In this document: piece by piece, positions 9,781 through 18,602 of the stretch
Position numbering within the stretch: position 1 is the first letter of the stretch
Layout: every line of letters begins with the position of its first letter
NCBI RefSeq assembly: GCF_000411295.1
Contig: NZ_KE150421.1
Span: 373,324 to 437,323 of the forward strand
DNA length: 64,000 nucleotides
Source: Paenisporosarcina sp. HGH0030
GTDB lineage: Bacteria; Bacillota; Bacilli; Bacillales_A; Planococcaceae
Direction of reading: 5' to 3'
Program-made: the position numbers and the translations under genes
Notes under the pieces: model-generated
What the model saw: only the letters and a program-made list of their open reading frames with translations
Told to the model about the DNA's origin: nothing
The model's database searches: none

Positions 9781-10920
9781 GTGAATTTTGATTTATCGCA
9801 AGAACATCAGATGATTCGCAAGACAATGAAAGAGTTTGCGGATAAAGTTGTAGCACCAGGTGCGATAGAACGTGATCGGACGAAAGCTTTTCCAAAAGAA
9901 ATTTTTAAACAGTTAGCCGACATGGGGATGATGGGCTTACCGTTTTCAGAAGAATATGGTGGGGCTGGTGCAGATACAATCAGTTTTGCTATTGTTACTG
10001 AAGAACTTAGCAGAGCATGTGCATCTACCGGTATTACGTATTCAGCGCATATTTCTTTAGGTGGGGCACCGCTTAATTTGTTTGGAACAGAAGAACAAAA
10101 ACATAAATATTTAACGCCGATTTGCACAGGTGAATCTTTTGGAGCTTTTGGGTTAACTGAACCGAATGCAGGCTCAGATGCAGGAGGTACACAAACACGT
10201 GCAGTTGAAGATGGTGACGATTTCGTCATTAATGGCAGCAAAGTATACATTACGAACGCAAGCTATGCGAAACATTTGGCAATCACAGCGATTACCGGAG
10301 TAGTAGATGGTAAGAAGGAAATCAGTGCGATTATTGTGCCAACTGATGCCGAAGGATTCACAGTGATTGATAACTACGAAAAAATGGGCTTAAATGCTTC
10401 TAATACAACAGAACTAGTTTTAGAGAATGTGAGAGTACCAAAAGAAAATCTATTAGGCAAACGCGGCGAAGGATTCCGTCAGTTTTTAGTAACACTCGAT
10501 GGCGGTCGTATCGGTATTGGCGCAATGGCGGTAGGGATTGCTCAGGCAGCATTCGACCGTGCGCTTCGTTATTCTAAAGAACGCAAACAATTCGGTAAAC
10601 CATTGTCCGATTTCCAAATCACTCAATTCAAATTAGCGGATATGGCCATGAAAATCGAATTGGCTCGTACGATGGTCTATAAAGCTGCGTGGCTTAAAGA
10701 TCAAGGTCGTCCATTCTCAAAAGAAGCATCAATGTGTAAATTATATGCTTCTGAAATCGCCATGCAGATTGCTGACCAAGCCGTTCAAATTCACGGTGGA
10801 TATGGCTATATGAAAGAATATGAAGTTGAGCGTTATATGCGCGACGCTAAATTATGCGAAATTGGCGAAGGTACTTCAGAAGTGCAACGAATGGTAATTG
10901 CTCGTTTAATCGGCTGTTAA
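9781..10920 (+). CDS. Acyl-CoA dehydrogenase
   Basis: This FAD enzyme introduces a trans-2 double bond into acyl-CoA, the first step of beta-oxidation or branched-chain acyl-CoA breakdown. It shows FGLTEPNAGSDAG and QIHGGYGYMKEYEVERYMRDAK, and IGEGTSEVQR near the C-terminus, where the Glu before GTS is the catalytic base in short/branched-chain members. GTG at 9781 lies about ten bases from AAAAGGGG; a TTG at 9772 is too close to it. It has its own cre-like promoter and stands alone between sigA and cccA, a position not occupied by such a gene in B. subtilis. Chain-length specificity is unknown. Confidence 0.93.
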   Translation: MNFDLSQEHQMIRKTMKEFADKVVAPGAIERDRTKAFPKEIFKQLADMGMMGLPFSEEYGGAGADTISFAIVTEELSRACASTGITYSAHISLGGAPLNLFGTEEQKHKYLTPICTGESFGAFGLTEPNAGSDAGGTQTRAVEDGDDFVINGSKVYITNASYAKHLAITAITGVVDGKKEISAIIVPTDAEGFTVIDNYEKMGLNASNTTELVLENVRVPKENLLGKRGEGFRQFLVTLDGGRIGIGAMAVGIAQAAFDRALRYSKERKQFGKPLSDFQITQFKLADMAMKIELARTMVYKAAWLKDQGRPFSKEASMCKLYASEIAMQIADQAVQIHGGYGYMKEYEVERYMRDAKLCEIGEGTSEVQRMVIARLIGC

Positions 10921-11060
10921 ATTTCGCTAAATTGTCGAATTTATCACAATCCGTGAAAACTTCCGAGATAAGACTTTTCGTTTTTGATGGAATGCAGTAC
11001 AATAACACTGTTGACTGATTCTATTCTAGAAAAAGAACGAACGAAAAAGGAGGTTACATG

Positions 11061-11423
11061 ATGCAAAAAAATCCAATAGTTCCTTTCATTTTAATTATGG
11101 CATTTGGTATCGGTCTTATTTTCTTCTTATCAATTCAAGGTGTTGATAAAAAAGAAGAAATCGCTTCTGAACATGAAGGAGGCGCAGAAGGCGGAAAAGC
11201 TGAAACTGCAGAATTCGATCCAGAAGTGGCGAAAGGAAAATGTATTTCTTGTCACGGCGGAGATCTTAAAGGTTCAGTAGGTCCTGCTTTAGCTGGTACT
11301 TCTTTATCTAAAGAAGAAATTACTAAAACTATCGTAAATGGTAAAGGATCTGGCATGCCTGCTGGTTTACTACCTGAAGATCAAGCAGCACAAATGGCTG
11401 ATTACATTTTAAGTCTAAAATAA
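11061..11423 (+). CDS. cccA: Cytochrome c550-type membrane-anchored cytochrome
   Basis: A single N-terminal transmembrane helix (IVPFILIMAFGIGLIFFL) anchors a small haem domain outside the membrane. CISCHG is the CXXCH covalent haem-binding site, and GKGSGMPAG supplies the distal methionine. It carries electrons in the respiratory chain, probably to a terminal oxidase. An acidic, Gly/Glu-rich linker joins anchor and domain. Two consecutive ATGs are possible; the second (11061) is better spaced from AAGGAGG at 11047-11053. Position next to sigA matches cccA in B. subtilis. Confidence 0.92.
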   Translation: MQKNPIVPFILIMAFGIGLIFFLSIQGVDKKEEIASEHEGGAEGGKAETAEFDPEVAKGKCISCHGGDLKGSVGPALAGTSLSKEEITKTIVNGKGSGMPAGLLPEDQAAQMADYILSLK

Positions 11424-11427
11424 GCTG

Positions 11428-11459
11428 AAACCCTTATCCGAAATGGATAAGGGTTTTTT
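11428..11459 (+). terminator. Terminator after cccA
   Basis: AACCCTTATCC and GGATAAGGGTT form a perfect stem followed by TTTTTT. Confidence 0.92.
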
Positions 11460-11482
11460 CATGCACTAGATTTGTCATGCTT

Positions 11483-11616
11483 CGTGAATAGAATACAAAA
11501 GTGCACGAATAGAAAGTGTGAAATTCACAATACCGCGAAAAGGACCTCTGAAACCGCGAATAGACGAAAAAATCATTTTCAACGGTCTTCCCATTACATT
11601 CGGGAACCCGTTTTTT
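11483..11616. repeat. GCGAATAG-type intergenic element with terminal hairpin
   Basis: Between the cccA terminator and trmK the motif CGYGAATAG occurs at 11483 (CGTGAATAG), 11504 (CACGAATAG), 11534 (CGCGAAAAG) and 11555 (CGCGAATAG), with spacings of 21, 30 and 21 bases. The element ends in a second terminator-like hairpin (ACGG..TTCCC with GGGAA.CCGT, then TTTTTT) at 11582-11616. Similar sequences are scattered between genes in Bacillales, to my recollection. A long frame runs through it into trmK but has no start signal. Confidence 0.5.
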
Positions 11617-11663
11617 CATGTCTATGGTACAATCTTGTTTATAGAAGAAAGGAGAGGATTTCG

Positions 11664-12362
11664 TTGAACGCACAACGTCTCTCAGAGCGATTAACACGTG
11701 TCGCTTCATTTATTGAAAAAGGTTCAATTGTGGCAGATATAGGAAGTGACCATGCTTATTTACCATGTTATCTTGTTCATCAGCAGATTGCTGAAAAAGC
11801 AATAGCAGGGGAAGTGGCAAAAGGACCGTATGAATCGGCACGCAATCAGGTTCGTGCTGAACAATTGCAGGAACAAATTACGGTTCGATTTGCAAACGGA
11901 CTGCAAGCAATCGAAAAAGAAGATTCTGTTGATACAGTGACAATAGCTGGAATGGGTGGTCCATTGATTGCCTCCATTTTAGACCAAGATATCGACAGAC
12001 TGATAACGGTGGACAGACTCATTTTACAACCGAATATTCACGCGAAAGCAATTCGAGAATGGGCAATATTAAATGAATGGAAGCTAATTGCAGAAGAAAT
12101 TTTGCAGGAAGACGACAAGATTTACGAAATTCTGGTGTTGGAAAGAGGAAAAATGTCTTTAACAGCAGCACAGTTGCTCCTTGGTCCATTTTTAATGGAG
12201 GATCGTAATGATGCGTTCCGTAAAAAATGGGAGAAAGAATCAGCTGAATGGGAACGCATATTAGAAGCGATTCGCGTAGCTGAATTATCAAAAGATGTAC
12301 AGATGAAAAAAGATGAAATCGAAGAAAAATTGAAGATTGTAAAGGAGGCTCTCAGTGCATGA
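11664..12362 (+). CDS. trmK: tRNA (adenine(22)-N(1))-methyltransferase
   Basis: TrmK methylates N1 of adenine 22 in tRNA using S-adenosylmethionine. The SAM-binding motif ADIGSDHAYLP lies near residues 25-35, and AGMGG later in the Rossmann core. A helical, charged C-terminal part is typical. TTG at 11664, after AAAGGAGAGG at 11648-11657, gives 232 residues with a family-like N-terminus; the open frame extends further upstream without support. The stop overlaps the ATG of yqfO, so the two are cotranslated, as in B. subtilis. TACAAT at 11627-11632 is a likely -10. Confidence 0.92.
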   Translation: MNAQRLSERLTRVASFIEKGSIVADIGSDHAYLPCYLVHQQIAEKAIAGEVAKGPYESARNQVRAEQLQEQITVRFANGLQAIEKEDSVDTVTIAGMGGPLIASILDQDIDRLITVDRLILQPNIHAKAIREWAILNEWKLIAEEILQEDDKIYEILVLERGKMSLTAAQLLLGPFLMEDRNDAFRKKWEKESAEWERILEAIRVAELSKDVQMKKDEIEEKLKIVKEALSA

Positions 12363-13477
12363 AAACTGCGAATGGACACGAAATCATTCAATTATTTGAG
12401 TCCTGGTCGCCTAAATTCTTTGCATTAGAAGATGACCCCATCGGTTTACAGATCGGTAAATTGAATCTACCCATTAAAAATGTATTGGTTACACTCGATG
12501 TTACACTTGAAGTTGTACAGGAAGCAATCGACAAAAAATGCCAGATGATTCTCGCACATCATCCACCTATTTTCCGTCCATTAAAAAATCTCCGTACAGA
12601 TTCGCCATCAGGTGAAATGTTTACGCTTTGCATCAAACATGACATTGCTGTTTATGCTGCCCATACCAATCTGGATGTGGCACCGGGTGGGGTGAATGAT
12701 TTGTTGGCCGAAGCACTCGGATTAAAACAAATCAACATTCTGGAAGAAACATATGCGGAACCGATGATGAAGTTAGCCGTGTTTGTACCGACCTCATCTT
12801 CAGAAGATCTACGTAAATCGCTCGCATCTGCTGGAGCAGGGCAAATCGGCAATTACGATAGCTGTAGTTTTTCATCCACCGGCAAGGGGAGATTCCAGCC
12901 TATAGATGGATCAAATCCCTTTATCGGCACTAAGAATCACCTGGAAGAAGTAGAAGAGGATAAAGTGGAAGTAATTTTCCCTGCTTCCCAAAAATCAAAA
13001 ATCCTAAGAGCCATGTATACAAATCATCCATATGAAGAAGTGGCTTTTGATATATGGACACTTGATTCAAAAACACAGCAGCAAGGAATTGGCCGCATTG
13101 GAGAGCTTGAACGAGCAATGACTCTTGATGAGTTTGCTCAACAAGTCAAAAATCGACTGTCTGTTCCTTTTGTGCGTGTTGTAGGCGATCCTTCGGCAAA
13201 TATCCGTAAAGTGGCTGTTTTGGGAGGGGACGGCAATAAGTACATCCAAAAAGCAAAACGGGCAGGGGCTGATGTCCTTGTAACGGGGGATTTATATTTC
13301 CATGTTGCACAGGATGCACAAGCACTCGGCTTAAATGTAATTGATCCAGGACATCATGTTGAATCCATAATGAAAAAAGGTGTTTCCGAAAAAATGAATG
13401 CCATGTGTAAAGAGAAAAAATTCGACTGTACATTTATTGCATCGGAAATTTCCACTGAGCCCTTCCGAATTCTATGA
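12359..13477 (+). CDS. yqfO: Nif3-like dinuclear metal centre protein YqfO
   Basis: The 372-residue protein belongs to the NIF3/YqfO family with two Nif3 halves around a PII-like insert, as in Bacillus. The metal site is suggested by AHHPPIF and AAHTNLD in the first half and GDLYFHVAQDA and GHHVESI in the second. Biochemical function is not settled; it is often annotated as a GTP cyclohydrolase I type 2-like protein. ATG at 12359 overlaps the trmK stop (ATGA), with AAGGAGG upstream. The operon ends at the shared terminator with ispH. Confidence 0.92.
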   Translation: MKTANGHEIIQLFESWSPKFFALEDDPIGLQIGKLNLPIKNVLVTLDVTLEVVQEAIDKKCQMILAHHPPIFRPLKNLRTDSPSGEMFTLCIKHDIAVYAAHTNLDVAPGGVNDLLAEALGLKQINILEETYAEPMMKLAVFVPTSSSEDLRKSLASAGAGQIGNYDSCSFSSTGKGRFQPIDGSNPFIGTKNHLEEVEEDKVEVIFPASQKSKILRAMYTNHPYEEVAFDIWTLDSKTQQQGIGRIGELERAMTLDEFAQQVKNRLSVPFVRVVGDPSANIRKVAVLGGDGNKYIQKAKRAGADVLVTGDLYFHVAQDAQALGLNVIDPGHHVESIMKKGVSEKMNAMCKEKKFDCTFIASEISTEPFRIL

Positions 13478-13508
13478 AAAAAGCTATCCATTGCTGGATA
13501 GCTTTTTT
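13477..13508. terminator. Bidirectional terminator, yqfO and ispH
   Basis: AAAAAAGCTATCC and GGATAGCTTTTTT form a perfect A-to-T flanked hairpin between two convergent genes. Confidence 0.93.
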
Positions 13509-13510
13509 CA

Positions 13511-14488
13511 TTAAGTAAGTGTATAGGGTTCAATCCGGTCAACCGGTTTAGGAGTTTTGATTTTAGGTAAAATCTTATCAATTGTAACCGTACGATCCAA
13601 ACGATGGGTTTGTGGATCTTGTGGGTCATACTTCTCTAAAAATTGGACAACTTCTTTTACGATAGGTGTCGGTGTAGAAGCGCCAGCTGTAACCGCAATG
13701 AGTTCAATTCCTTCTAACCATTCAAGTTTAAGCTCAGATAAGTCGGATATCCTGTAAGAAGGGGTGTTGGCAATTTCTTCGGATACCTGGGTAAGGCGAT
13801 TTGAATTATTACTCATCGGATCTCCGACAACAATTAATAATTGGGCAGCACCGGCTTGATCTGCGACCGCTTCTTGTCGAACTTGAGTAGCCAGGCATAT
13901 CTCTTTATGCACTTCGATATGAGGATATTTAAGTGATAATTTTTCCATTAAGGCAGCAACATCCCATTGACTCATCGTCGTTTGGTTTGTCACAATCAAT
14001 TTTTCTGCCTGAATGTTCAGTTGTTCAACATCTTCGACCGTCTGTACAAGGTGAACAGCATGTGGCGCAACACCTACTGCTCCTTCAGGTTCTGGATGTC
14101 CTTTTTTGCCGATATAAATGACTTGATATCCTTCAGCTGTCTTTTCACGAATCAAATCGTGAGTAACCGTCACGTCAGGACAAGTGGCATCAATTGACAC
14201 CAATCCTTTTTGTCTGGCTAATTCACGGACTTCAGGTGAAACTCCGTGGGCAGTGAAGATGACTGTGCCGCCCTCGACTTTTTCCAGAATTTCTTTACGA
14301 TTCTCTCCATCCAGCGTAATGATCCCGTCTTTTTCAAAGGCATCGGTAACGTGTTTGTTGTGAACAATCATACCTAATATATAAATCGGGCGTGGAAGGG
14401 ATGTATCCATCGCTGCATTACGAGCGATTACCATTGCATCCACGACGCCGTAACAATAACCACGTGGGGAAATTTTGAGTACTTGCAT
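13511..14488 (-). CDS. ispH: 4-hydroxy-3-methylbut-2-enyl diphosphate reductase
   Basis: IspH is the last enzyme of the MEP isoprenoid pathway, reducing HMBPP to IPP and DMAPP with a [4Fe-4S] cluster. The three cluster cysteines are in [15 protein letters not shown] and EICLAT. Substrate-binding VHNKHV, TAHGV and SNNSNRL are present. ATG at 14488 is eight bases from GAGGAG; a GTG at 14497 lies within the ribosome site. Length (325) is normal for the Bacillus form. ispG lies 6 kb downstream in the same region. Confidence 0.96.
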   Translation of the reverse strand: MQVLKISPRGYCYGVVDAMVIARNAAMDTSLPRPIYILGMIVHNKHVTDAFEKDGIITLDGENRKEILEKVEGGTVIFTAHGVSPEVRELARQKGLVSIDATCPDVTVTHDLIREKTAEGYQVIYIGKKGHPEPEGAVGVAPHAVHLVQTVEDVEQLNIQAEKLIVTNQTTMSQWDVAALMEKLSLKYPHIEVHKEICLATQVRQEAVADQAGAAQLLIVVGDPMSNNSNRLTQVSEEIANTPSYRISDLSELKLEWLEGIELIAVTAGASTPTPIVKEVVQFLEKYDPQDPQTHRLDRTVTIDKILPKIKTPKPVDRIEPYTLT

Positions 14489-14553
14489 ATGTAGCACTCC
14501 TCTCAGAAGTTGTTAAGTTTTATTATAACTGAGAGGAGCGGCGAATTCAAAAA

Positions 14554-15108
14554 TCAAAAGGGTGGCTGGAAAATACGTGGTTGTGAAGTTCCACCAAGGC
14601 GGGGGGCAGCGGATGCAACATTACGGACAGCGCTGGCAGTGGCCGTAGCGTCAGGCATATTTTGAAAACCTCTGTACATTCTCCATAATGCCGGTATGTT
14701 TTGGACCATAGGTGCAACTTGTTGGACCATAGGTGTCAGTTTCTGAGCGGTGTTCAAGAAACGGTCAGCGGTTTCCATGAACTGCTCAACACGGTTCGTT
14801 CCCTGTGGTAATCCACCATTTCCTAATGCATTCCCAATACCACCTAAAGGCGATTGGGATCTATTAGCATTACCTAAGGTATTCCCTAAACCACCAAAAG
14901 GCGATTGGGATGGATTATCATTACCAAAGGCATTCCCAAAACCACCAAAAGGCGCTTGGGATGGATTATCATTACCAAAGGCATTCCCTAAACCACCAAA
15001 AGGCATTTGGGTTGGACTTCCACCAGAAAAGCTTTGCGGCATCGAGTGCCTCGGTGAAACATTCGGCATTTGTGATTGTGCGAATGGATAAAAAGATTGA
15101 TAACGCAT
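14554..15108 (-). CDS. yqfQ: VrrA/YqfQ-like tandem-repeat protein
   Basis: This 184-residue protein sits exactly where yqfQ lies in B. subtilis and vrrA in B. anthracis, between ispH and the cshB helicase. The N-terminal half is Gln/Pro/Asn/Gly-rich and contains four 17-residue repeats (residues 36-103) of the form PFGGxGNAFGNDNPSQ. The C-terminal half is a helical YqfQ domain with an amphipathic stretch (MVQQVAPMVQNIPALWRMYRGF). ATG at 15108 follows AAGGAGG. No enzyme motif or signal peptide is seen. In Bacillus this family is sporulation-associated; its role is unknown. Confidence 0.82.
   Translation of the reverse strand: MRYQSFYPFAQSQMPNVSPRHSMPQSFSGGSPTQMPFGGLGNAFGNDNPSQAPFGGFGNAFGNDNPSQSPFGGLGNTLGNANRSQSPLGGIGNALGNGGLPQGTNRVEQFMETADRFLNTAQKLTPMVQQVAPMVQNIPALWRMYRGFQNMPDATATASAVRNVASAAPRLGGTSQPRIFQPPF
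14800..15003 (-). repeat. Four 51-bp tandem repeats inside yqfQ
   Basis: Four in-frame units of 51 bp encode 17 residues each. The first two are nearly identical at both DNA and protein level, while the third and fourth have drifted. The homologous region in B. anthracis vrrA is the classic variable-number repeat locus, so copy number is likely to vary between strains. Confidence 0.9.
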
Positions 15109-15231
15109 AAAATCCTCCTTTCTAAATAAATAGTTAATTGACGCAGAGGGCACACTACAACTATGATAAGCTGATGGTCTTCAAAATAATCAAAACATGA
15201 TACAATGGAAGAACGTAAGGAGGGGCAAAAA

Positions 15232-16533
15232 ATGTCCAAATATACAGATTATGATTTTCAACCTTTTTTACAAAATGCCATTAGTAAATTAGGCTTTACA
15301 GAACCAACCCCTATTCAAAAAGAAATGATACCTCTAATTCTTAAAGGAAAAAGTGCGATTGGCCAAGCACATACGGGTACAGGGAAAACGCATAGTTTTT
15401 TAATTCCGATTGTTGAGCGAATCCTCACTGACAAAACAGAATTACAAGCTATCATAACTTCCCCAACACGTGAACTTGCTTCCCAGATTTTCGAAGAACT
15501 AAGCAAACTGACTGAAGGTACAGACATTCAATCAAAATTGTTTATCGGTGGAACTGATAAACAACGTTCGATTGACAAGTTAAAATCACAACCACATATT
15601 GTGGTTGGGACACCAGGTCGTATTCGTGACTTAGTCAAAGAGAATGCTTTGCTTGTTCATACAGCACCGATATTAGTAGTAGATGAAGCAGACCTCGCTT
15701 TTGACATGGGCTTTATCGAAGATATCGATGCATTTGCAGGAAAAATGCCAGATTCACTTGAAATGTTCGTATTCTCAGCGACGATTCCTGAACGCTTGCA
15801 ACCATTCTTGAAGAAATATATGGAGTCTCCAGTACACATCAACATTGGTGAAAAACGACCAGTAGCAGAAGGAATTGTCTTCAATCTGGTTCCTGTTCGA
15901 AGCAAATCGAAAAAGAAACGTTTAGTTGAAGTGTTGAATGGGATTAATCCTTACTTGGCTATTATTTTTGCCAACACTCGAAAAAATGCTGATGACGTAG
16001 CCAATTATTTAGCTGAAGCGGGTTATCGTGTAGGACGGATTCATGGTGATTTAGCACCACGTGAACGTACACGCATGATGAAACAAGTCCGTGAACTTGA
16101 ATATCAATACATCGTTGCAACAGATCTTGCTGCCCGTGGTATCGATATTCAAGGTGTCAGCCATGTCATCAACTATGAGCTGCCAGAAGACTTGGAATTC
16201 TTCATTCACCGTGTCGGACGTACAGCTCGTGCAGGTTTGGAAGGCACAGCTATTACATTATATGAACCGACAGATGAAGACGCGATTATCCGCATCGAAA
16301 AAATGGGAATTCCTTTTGTTCATGTGGATGTAGTTGATGGTGAGTGGTCACCTTTAAAAGAACGCCACACACGCAAAAATCGTAAAAAAACAACTGAAGA
16401 TGAAATTGATGCGAAAGCAAAATCAATGGTCCGTAAACCGAAAAAGGTTAAACCAGGATACAAACGTAATATGAAATGGGAAATGGACAAAATCAAGAAG
16501 AGAGAACGCCGCATCAAAAACCGCAAAAAGTAA
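15232..16533 (+). CDS. cshB: DEAD-box ATP-dependent RNA helicase
   Basis: CshB unwinds RNA duplexes and helps ribosome assembly and cold adaptation. The motifs appear in order: Q-motif region PTPIQ, AHTGTGKT (Walker A), PTRELA, DEAD in VVDEADLAFD, SAT, then ARGIDI and HRVGRTARAG. A lysine/arginine-rich tail of about 60 residues follows, as in CshB, for RNA binding. ATG at 15232 has AAGGAGGGG upstream; an earlier in-frame ATG at 15205 overlaps the -10 TACAAT (15201-15206). nfo follows after 12 bases. Confidence 0.95.
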   Translation: MSKYTDYDFQPFLQNAISKLGFTEPTPIQKEMIPLILKGKSAIGQAHTGTGKTHSFLIPIVERILTDKTELQAIITSPTRELASQIFEELSKLTEGTDIQSKLFIGGTDKQRSIDKLKSQPHIVVGTPGRIRDLVKENALLVHTAPILVVDEADLAFDMGFIEDIDAFAGKMPDSLEMFVFSATIPERLQPFLKKYMESPVHINIGEKRPVAEGIVFNLVPVRSKSKKKRLVEVLNGINPYLAIIFANTRKNADDVANYLAEAGYRVGRIHGDLAPRERTRMMKQVRELEYQYIVATDLAARGIDIQGVSHVINYELPEDLEFFIHRVGRTARAGLEGTAITLYEPTDEDAIIRIEKMGIPFVHVDVVDGEWSPLKERHTRKNRKKTTEDEIDAKAKSMVRKPKKVKPGYKRNMKWEMDKIKKRERRIKNRKK

Positions 16534-16545
16534 GGGGTGTTCTTT

Positions 16546-17433
16546 ATGCTATTAGGTTCACATGTTTCCATGAGTGGAAAAAACATGCTGGTCTCAGCCA
16601 GTGAAGAGGCTGCGTCTTATGGGGCAAACACTTTTATGATTTATACTGGTGCACCACAAAATACGCGTCGTAAACCGATAGAAGAATTGAATATTGAAGC
16701 GGGACAAGCACATATGTTGGCGAATGGTATGTCGAACATTGTGGTTCATGCGCCATATATCATCAATATCGGGAACTCGTTGAAACCAGAAACGTTTGCA
16801 CTCGGCGTCGAGTTTTTACAAAAAGAAATTGAGCGAACTGCCGCATTGGGTGCCAAACAAATCGTCTTGCATCCTGGAGCACATGTTGGGGCAGGAGCAG
16901 ATGTCGGTATTGCAAAGATTATTGAAGGCCTAAATGAAGTGCTTTCACAAGATTTCCCTGTGCAAATCGCTTTAGAAACGATGGCAGGAAAAGGTACAGA
17001 ATGTGGTCGATCTTTTGAAGAGCTTGCACAAATCATAAATGGCGTGACACATAACGAACGAATGTCGGTTTGTTTTGATACTTGCCATACGCATGATGCA
17101 GGTTACGATATTGTTGAAGACTTTGATGGTGTCTTAAAGCAGTTTGATCAGTTGATCGGACTGGATCGTTTGAAAGTTCTTCATATTAATGACAGTAAAA
17201 ATGTCCGCGGTGCAGGTAAAGACCGTCATGAAAATATAGGATTTGGTGAAATTGGTTTTGATGCACTTAATTATATCGTGCATCATCCCCAGCTTACTGC
17301 AGTTCCTAAAATTCTAGAAACACCTTTCGTCGGATCAGATGCGAAAAACAAAAAAGCACCTTATCTTTATGAAATTGACATGTTCAAAAAACAGACGTTC
17401 ATGCCAGAAAGCATTGAGAATTTACGTTCTTAA
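16546..17433 (+). CDS. nfo: Endonuclease IV (AP endonuclease)
   Basis: Endonuclease IV cuts DNA 5' to abasic sites in base excision repair. The TIM-barrel zinc ligands are visible: [46 protein letters not shown] and ILETP, the full set for three Zn ions. Length (295) is usual. ATG at 16546 follows AAGGGGTG at 16532-16539; an ATG at 16537 overlaps that site. It is cotranscribed with cshB and ends at the terminator 17437-17476, as in B. subtilis (yqfR-yqfS). Confidence 0.96.
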   Translation: MLLGSHVSMSGKNMLVSASEEAASYGANTFMIYTGAPQNTRRKPIEELNIEAGQAHMLANGMSNIVVHAPYIINIGNSLKPETFALGVEFLQKEIERTAALGAKQIVLHPGAHVGAGADVGIAKIIEGLNEVLSQDFPVQIALETMAGKGTECGRSFEELAQIINGVTHNERMSVCFDTCHTHDAGYDIVEDFDGVLKQFDQLIGLDRLKVLHINDSKNVRGAGKDRHENIGFGEIGFDALNYIVHHPQLTAVPKILETPFVGSDAKNKKAPYLYEIDMFKKQTFMPESIENLRS

Positions 17434-17436
17434 ATC

Positions 17437-17476
17437 AAAAGAGACTCAAGCATATATTTGCTAGAGTCTCTTTTTT
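17437..17476. terminator. Terminator after nfo
   Basis: AAAAGAGACTC and GAGTCTCTTTT form a stem followed by T; it may also serve the convergent yqfT. Confidence 0.9.
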
Positions 17477-17485
17477 GTCGATTGA

Positions 17486-17725
17486 TTATAGTCCAAAATG
17501 TGTGAAAAGCTTTTTGGTGCGTGTTTTTCCTAATATCCCTTGAAGTTGTTTATGAACATGCGCTGGTGGCCCAAACAATAACCATTGAAGTGAGGCTTTG
17601 TCAAAGATAGGGCGGACTAATTTCACTTCTTCTACCGTCAGGGTAACGGGAAGTATACTGGTCATTTTGGCAATCTCATCATCCGGTTTATCTTTTATTG
17701 CTTGAACAAGTTCCCAAATATCCAT
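17486..17725 (-). CDS. yqfT: DUF2624 family protein YqfT
   Basis: This 79-residue protein matches the small uncharacterised YqfT family by size, by position next to nfo, and by motifs such as LPVTLTVEEV and LLFGPPAHVHKQL. It has no signal peptide or membrane segment. ATG at 17725 has AAAGGATGA upstream. It is convergent with nfo and divergent from the zinc uptake operon. Function is unknown. Confidence 0.8.
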   Translation of the reverse strand: MDIWELVQAIKDKPDDEIAKMTSILPVTLTVEEVKLVRPIFDKASLQWLLFGPPAHVHKQLQGILGKTRTKKLFTHFGL

Positions 17726-17751
17726 TAATTCATCCTTTCAAGATAATAGAG

Positions 17752-17811
17752 TTTACTTCTTGTCATTTCTTCGATATACTAATGCATTGTAAATCGTAAT
17801 GATTATGAATT
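17752..17811 (+). promoter_or_regulatory. Promoter with Zur box for zurAM-zur
   Basis: TTTACT at 17752-17757 and TATACT at 17775-17780 are 17 bp apart. AAATCGTAATGATTATGAATT at 17791-17811 matches the Bacillus Zur box AAATCGTAATNATTACGATTT at 18 of 20 defined positions and covers the start of transcription. Zinc-loaded Zur would repress the operon, including its own gene. Confidence 0.88.
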
Positions 17812-17828
17812 AGAAAGAGGCGAGCTTG

Positions 17829-18602
17829 ATGAAAACGCCATTAGATATCAACATACAAAATGTGTCATTTCAATATGATCAAACTGTTGTATTGAAGAAC
17901 ATTTCTCTACAAGTAAAGCAAGGGGACTTCCTCGCAGTACTGGGACCTAACGGATCAGGGAAGTCGACATTGTTAAAAATAATATTAGGATTGCTGAAGC
18001 CCATCTCCGGGACCGTTGAGTTATTTGGACAGAAAAGTCAGGATTTTAAACATAGAGAATGGATTGGCTATGTCTCTCAAAAATCAAATGCTTTCAATAC
18101 AGGCTTTCCAGCGACAGTGTTTGAAGTGGTTGCGAGCGGTCTCGTGAAAAAATCAGGACTCTTTAAAAAATACCCAAAAGACGTAAAGCAACGAGTGGAA
18201 AATGCTCTACTTTCTGTAGGGATGGTGGAGTTTATGAACCAATCCATAGGGGAGTTATCTGGTGGTCAGCAACAACGAGTGTTTATCGCTCGTGCACTTG
18301 TTGCCGAACCAAAATGCCTGATACTGGACGAACCAACCGTCGGGATAGATCATCAGCATGTGCAATCGTTTTATAATATGCTTGCGGAATTGAATCGTGA
18401 ACAACAAATAACACTCATTCTTGTGACTCATGATGTCGATACTGTTTCAAGCAATATCAGTCACGTGGCATGTTTGAATCAGACGATTCATTTCCACGGC
18501 TTAGAAAATGATTTCAACCAATTAAGCGACGAAGACCGTCAAGCCTGGTATGGGCACTCAGTTCGTAAAATTCACCACGTGAAAAGTGAGGGAACTCGAT
18601 GA
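17829..18602 (+). CDS. zurA: Zinc ABC transporter, ATP-binding protein
   Basis: ATPase of a zinc importer. Walker A GPNGSGKST (near residue 40), Q-loop YVSQK, signature LSGGQQQR, Walker B CLILDEPT and switch histidine VTHD are all present. The C-terminal histidine-rich end (HSVRKIHHVK) may sense metal. ATG at 17829 follows GAGGCGAG. Its stop overlaps the ATG of zurM. The order zurA-zurM-zur after nfo is that of Listeria; in B. subtilis the transporter genes are elsewhere and only zur is here. No solute-binding protein gene is nearby. Confidence 0.93.
   Translation: MKTPLDINIQNVSFQYDQTVVLKNISLQVKQGDFLAVLGPNGSGKSTLLKIILGLLKPISGTVELFGQKSQDFKHREWIGYVSQKSNAFNTGFPATVFEVVASGLVKKSGLFKKYPKDVKQRVENALLSVGMVEFMNQSIGELSGGQQQRVFIARALVAEPKCLILDEPTVGIDHQHVQSFYNMLAELNREQQITLILVTHDVDTVSSNISHVACLNQTIHFHGLENDFNQLSDEDRQAWYGHSVRKIHHVKSEGTR

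Noticed and set aside
9807-10250. 147-codon open frame antisense to the acyl-CoA dehydrogenase
   Set aside because: It mirrors codon bias of the real gene, has no ribosome site and no recognisable motif.
11472-11663. Upstream extension of trmK by 64 codons
   Set aside because: It runs through a terminator and a repeat; the TTG at 11664 has AAAGGAGAGG and a family-like N-terminus.
14800-15003. CRISPR array
   Set aside because: The direct repeats are contiguous, in frame and coding; there are no spacers. No other array-like repeat was seen in the window.
14750-15091. 113-codon plus-strand frame opposite yqfQ
   Set aside because: Its repeats (FPKPPKGxWDGL) are only the reverse reading of the yqfQ tandem repeats, and yqfQ has the good ribosome site and conserved position.
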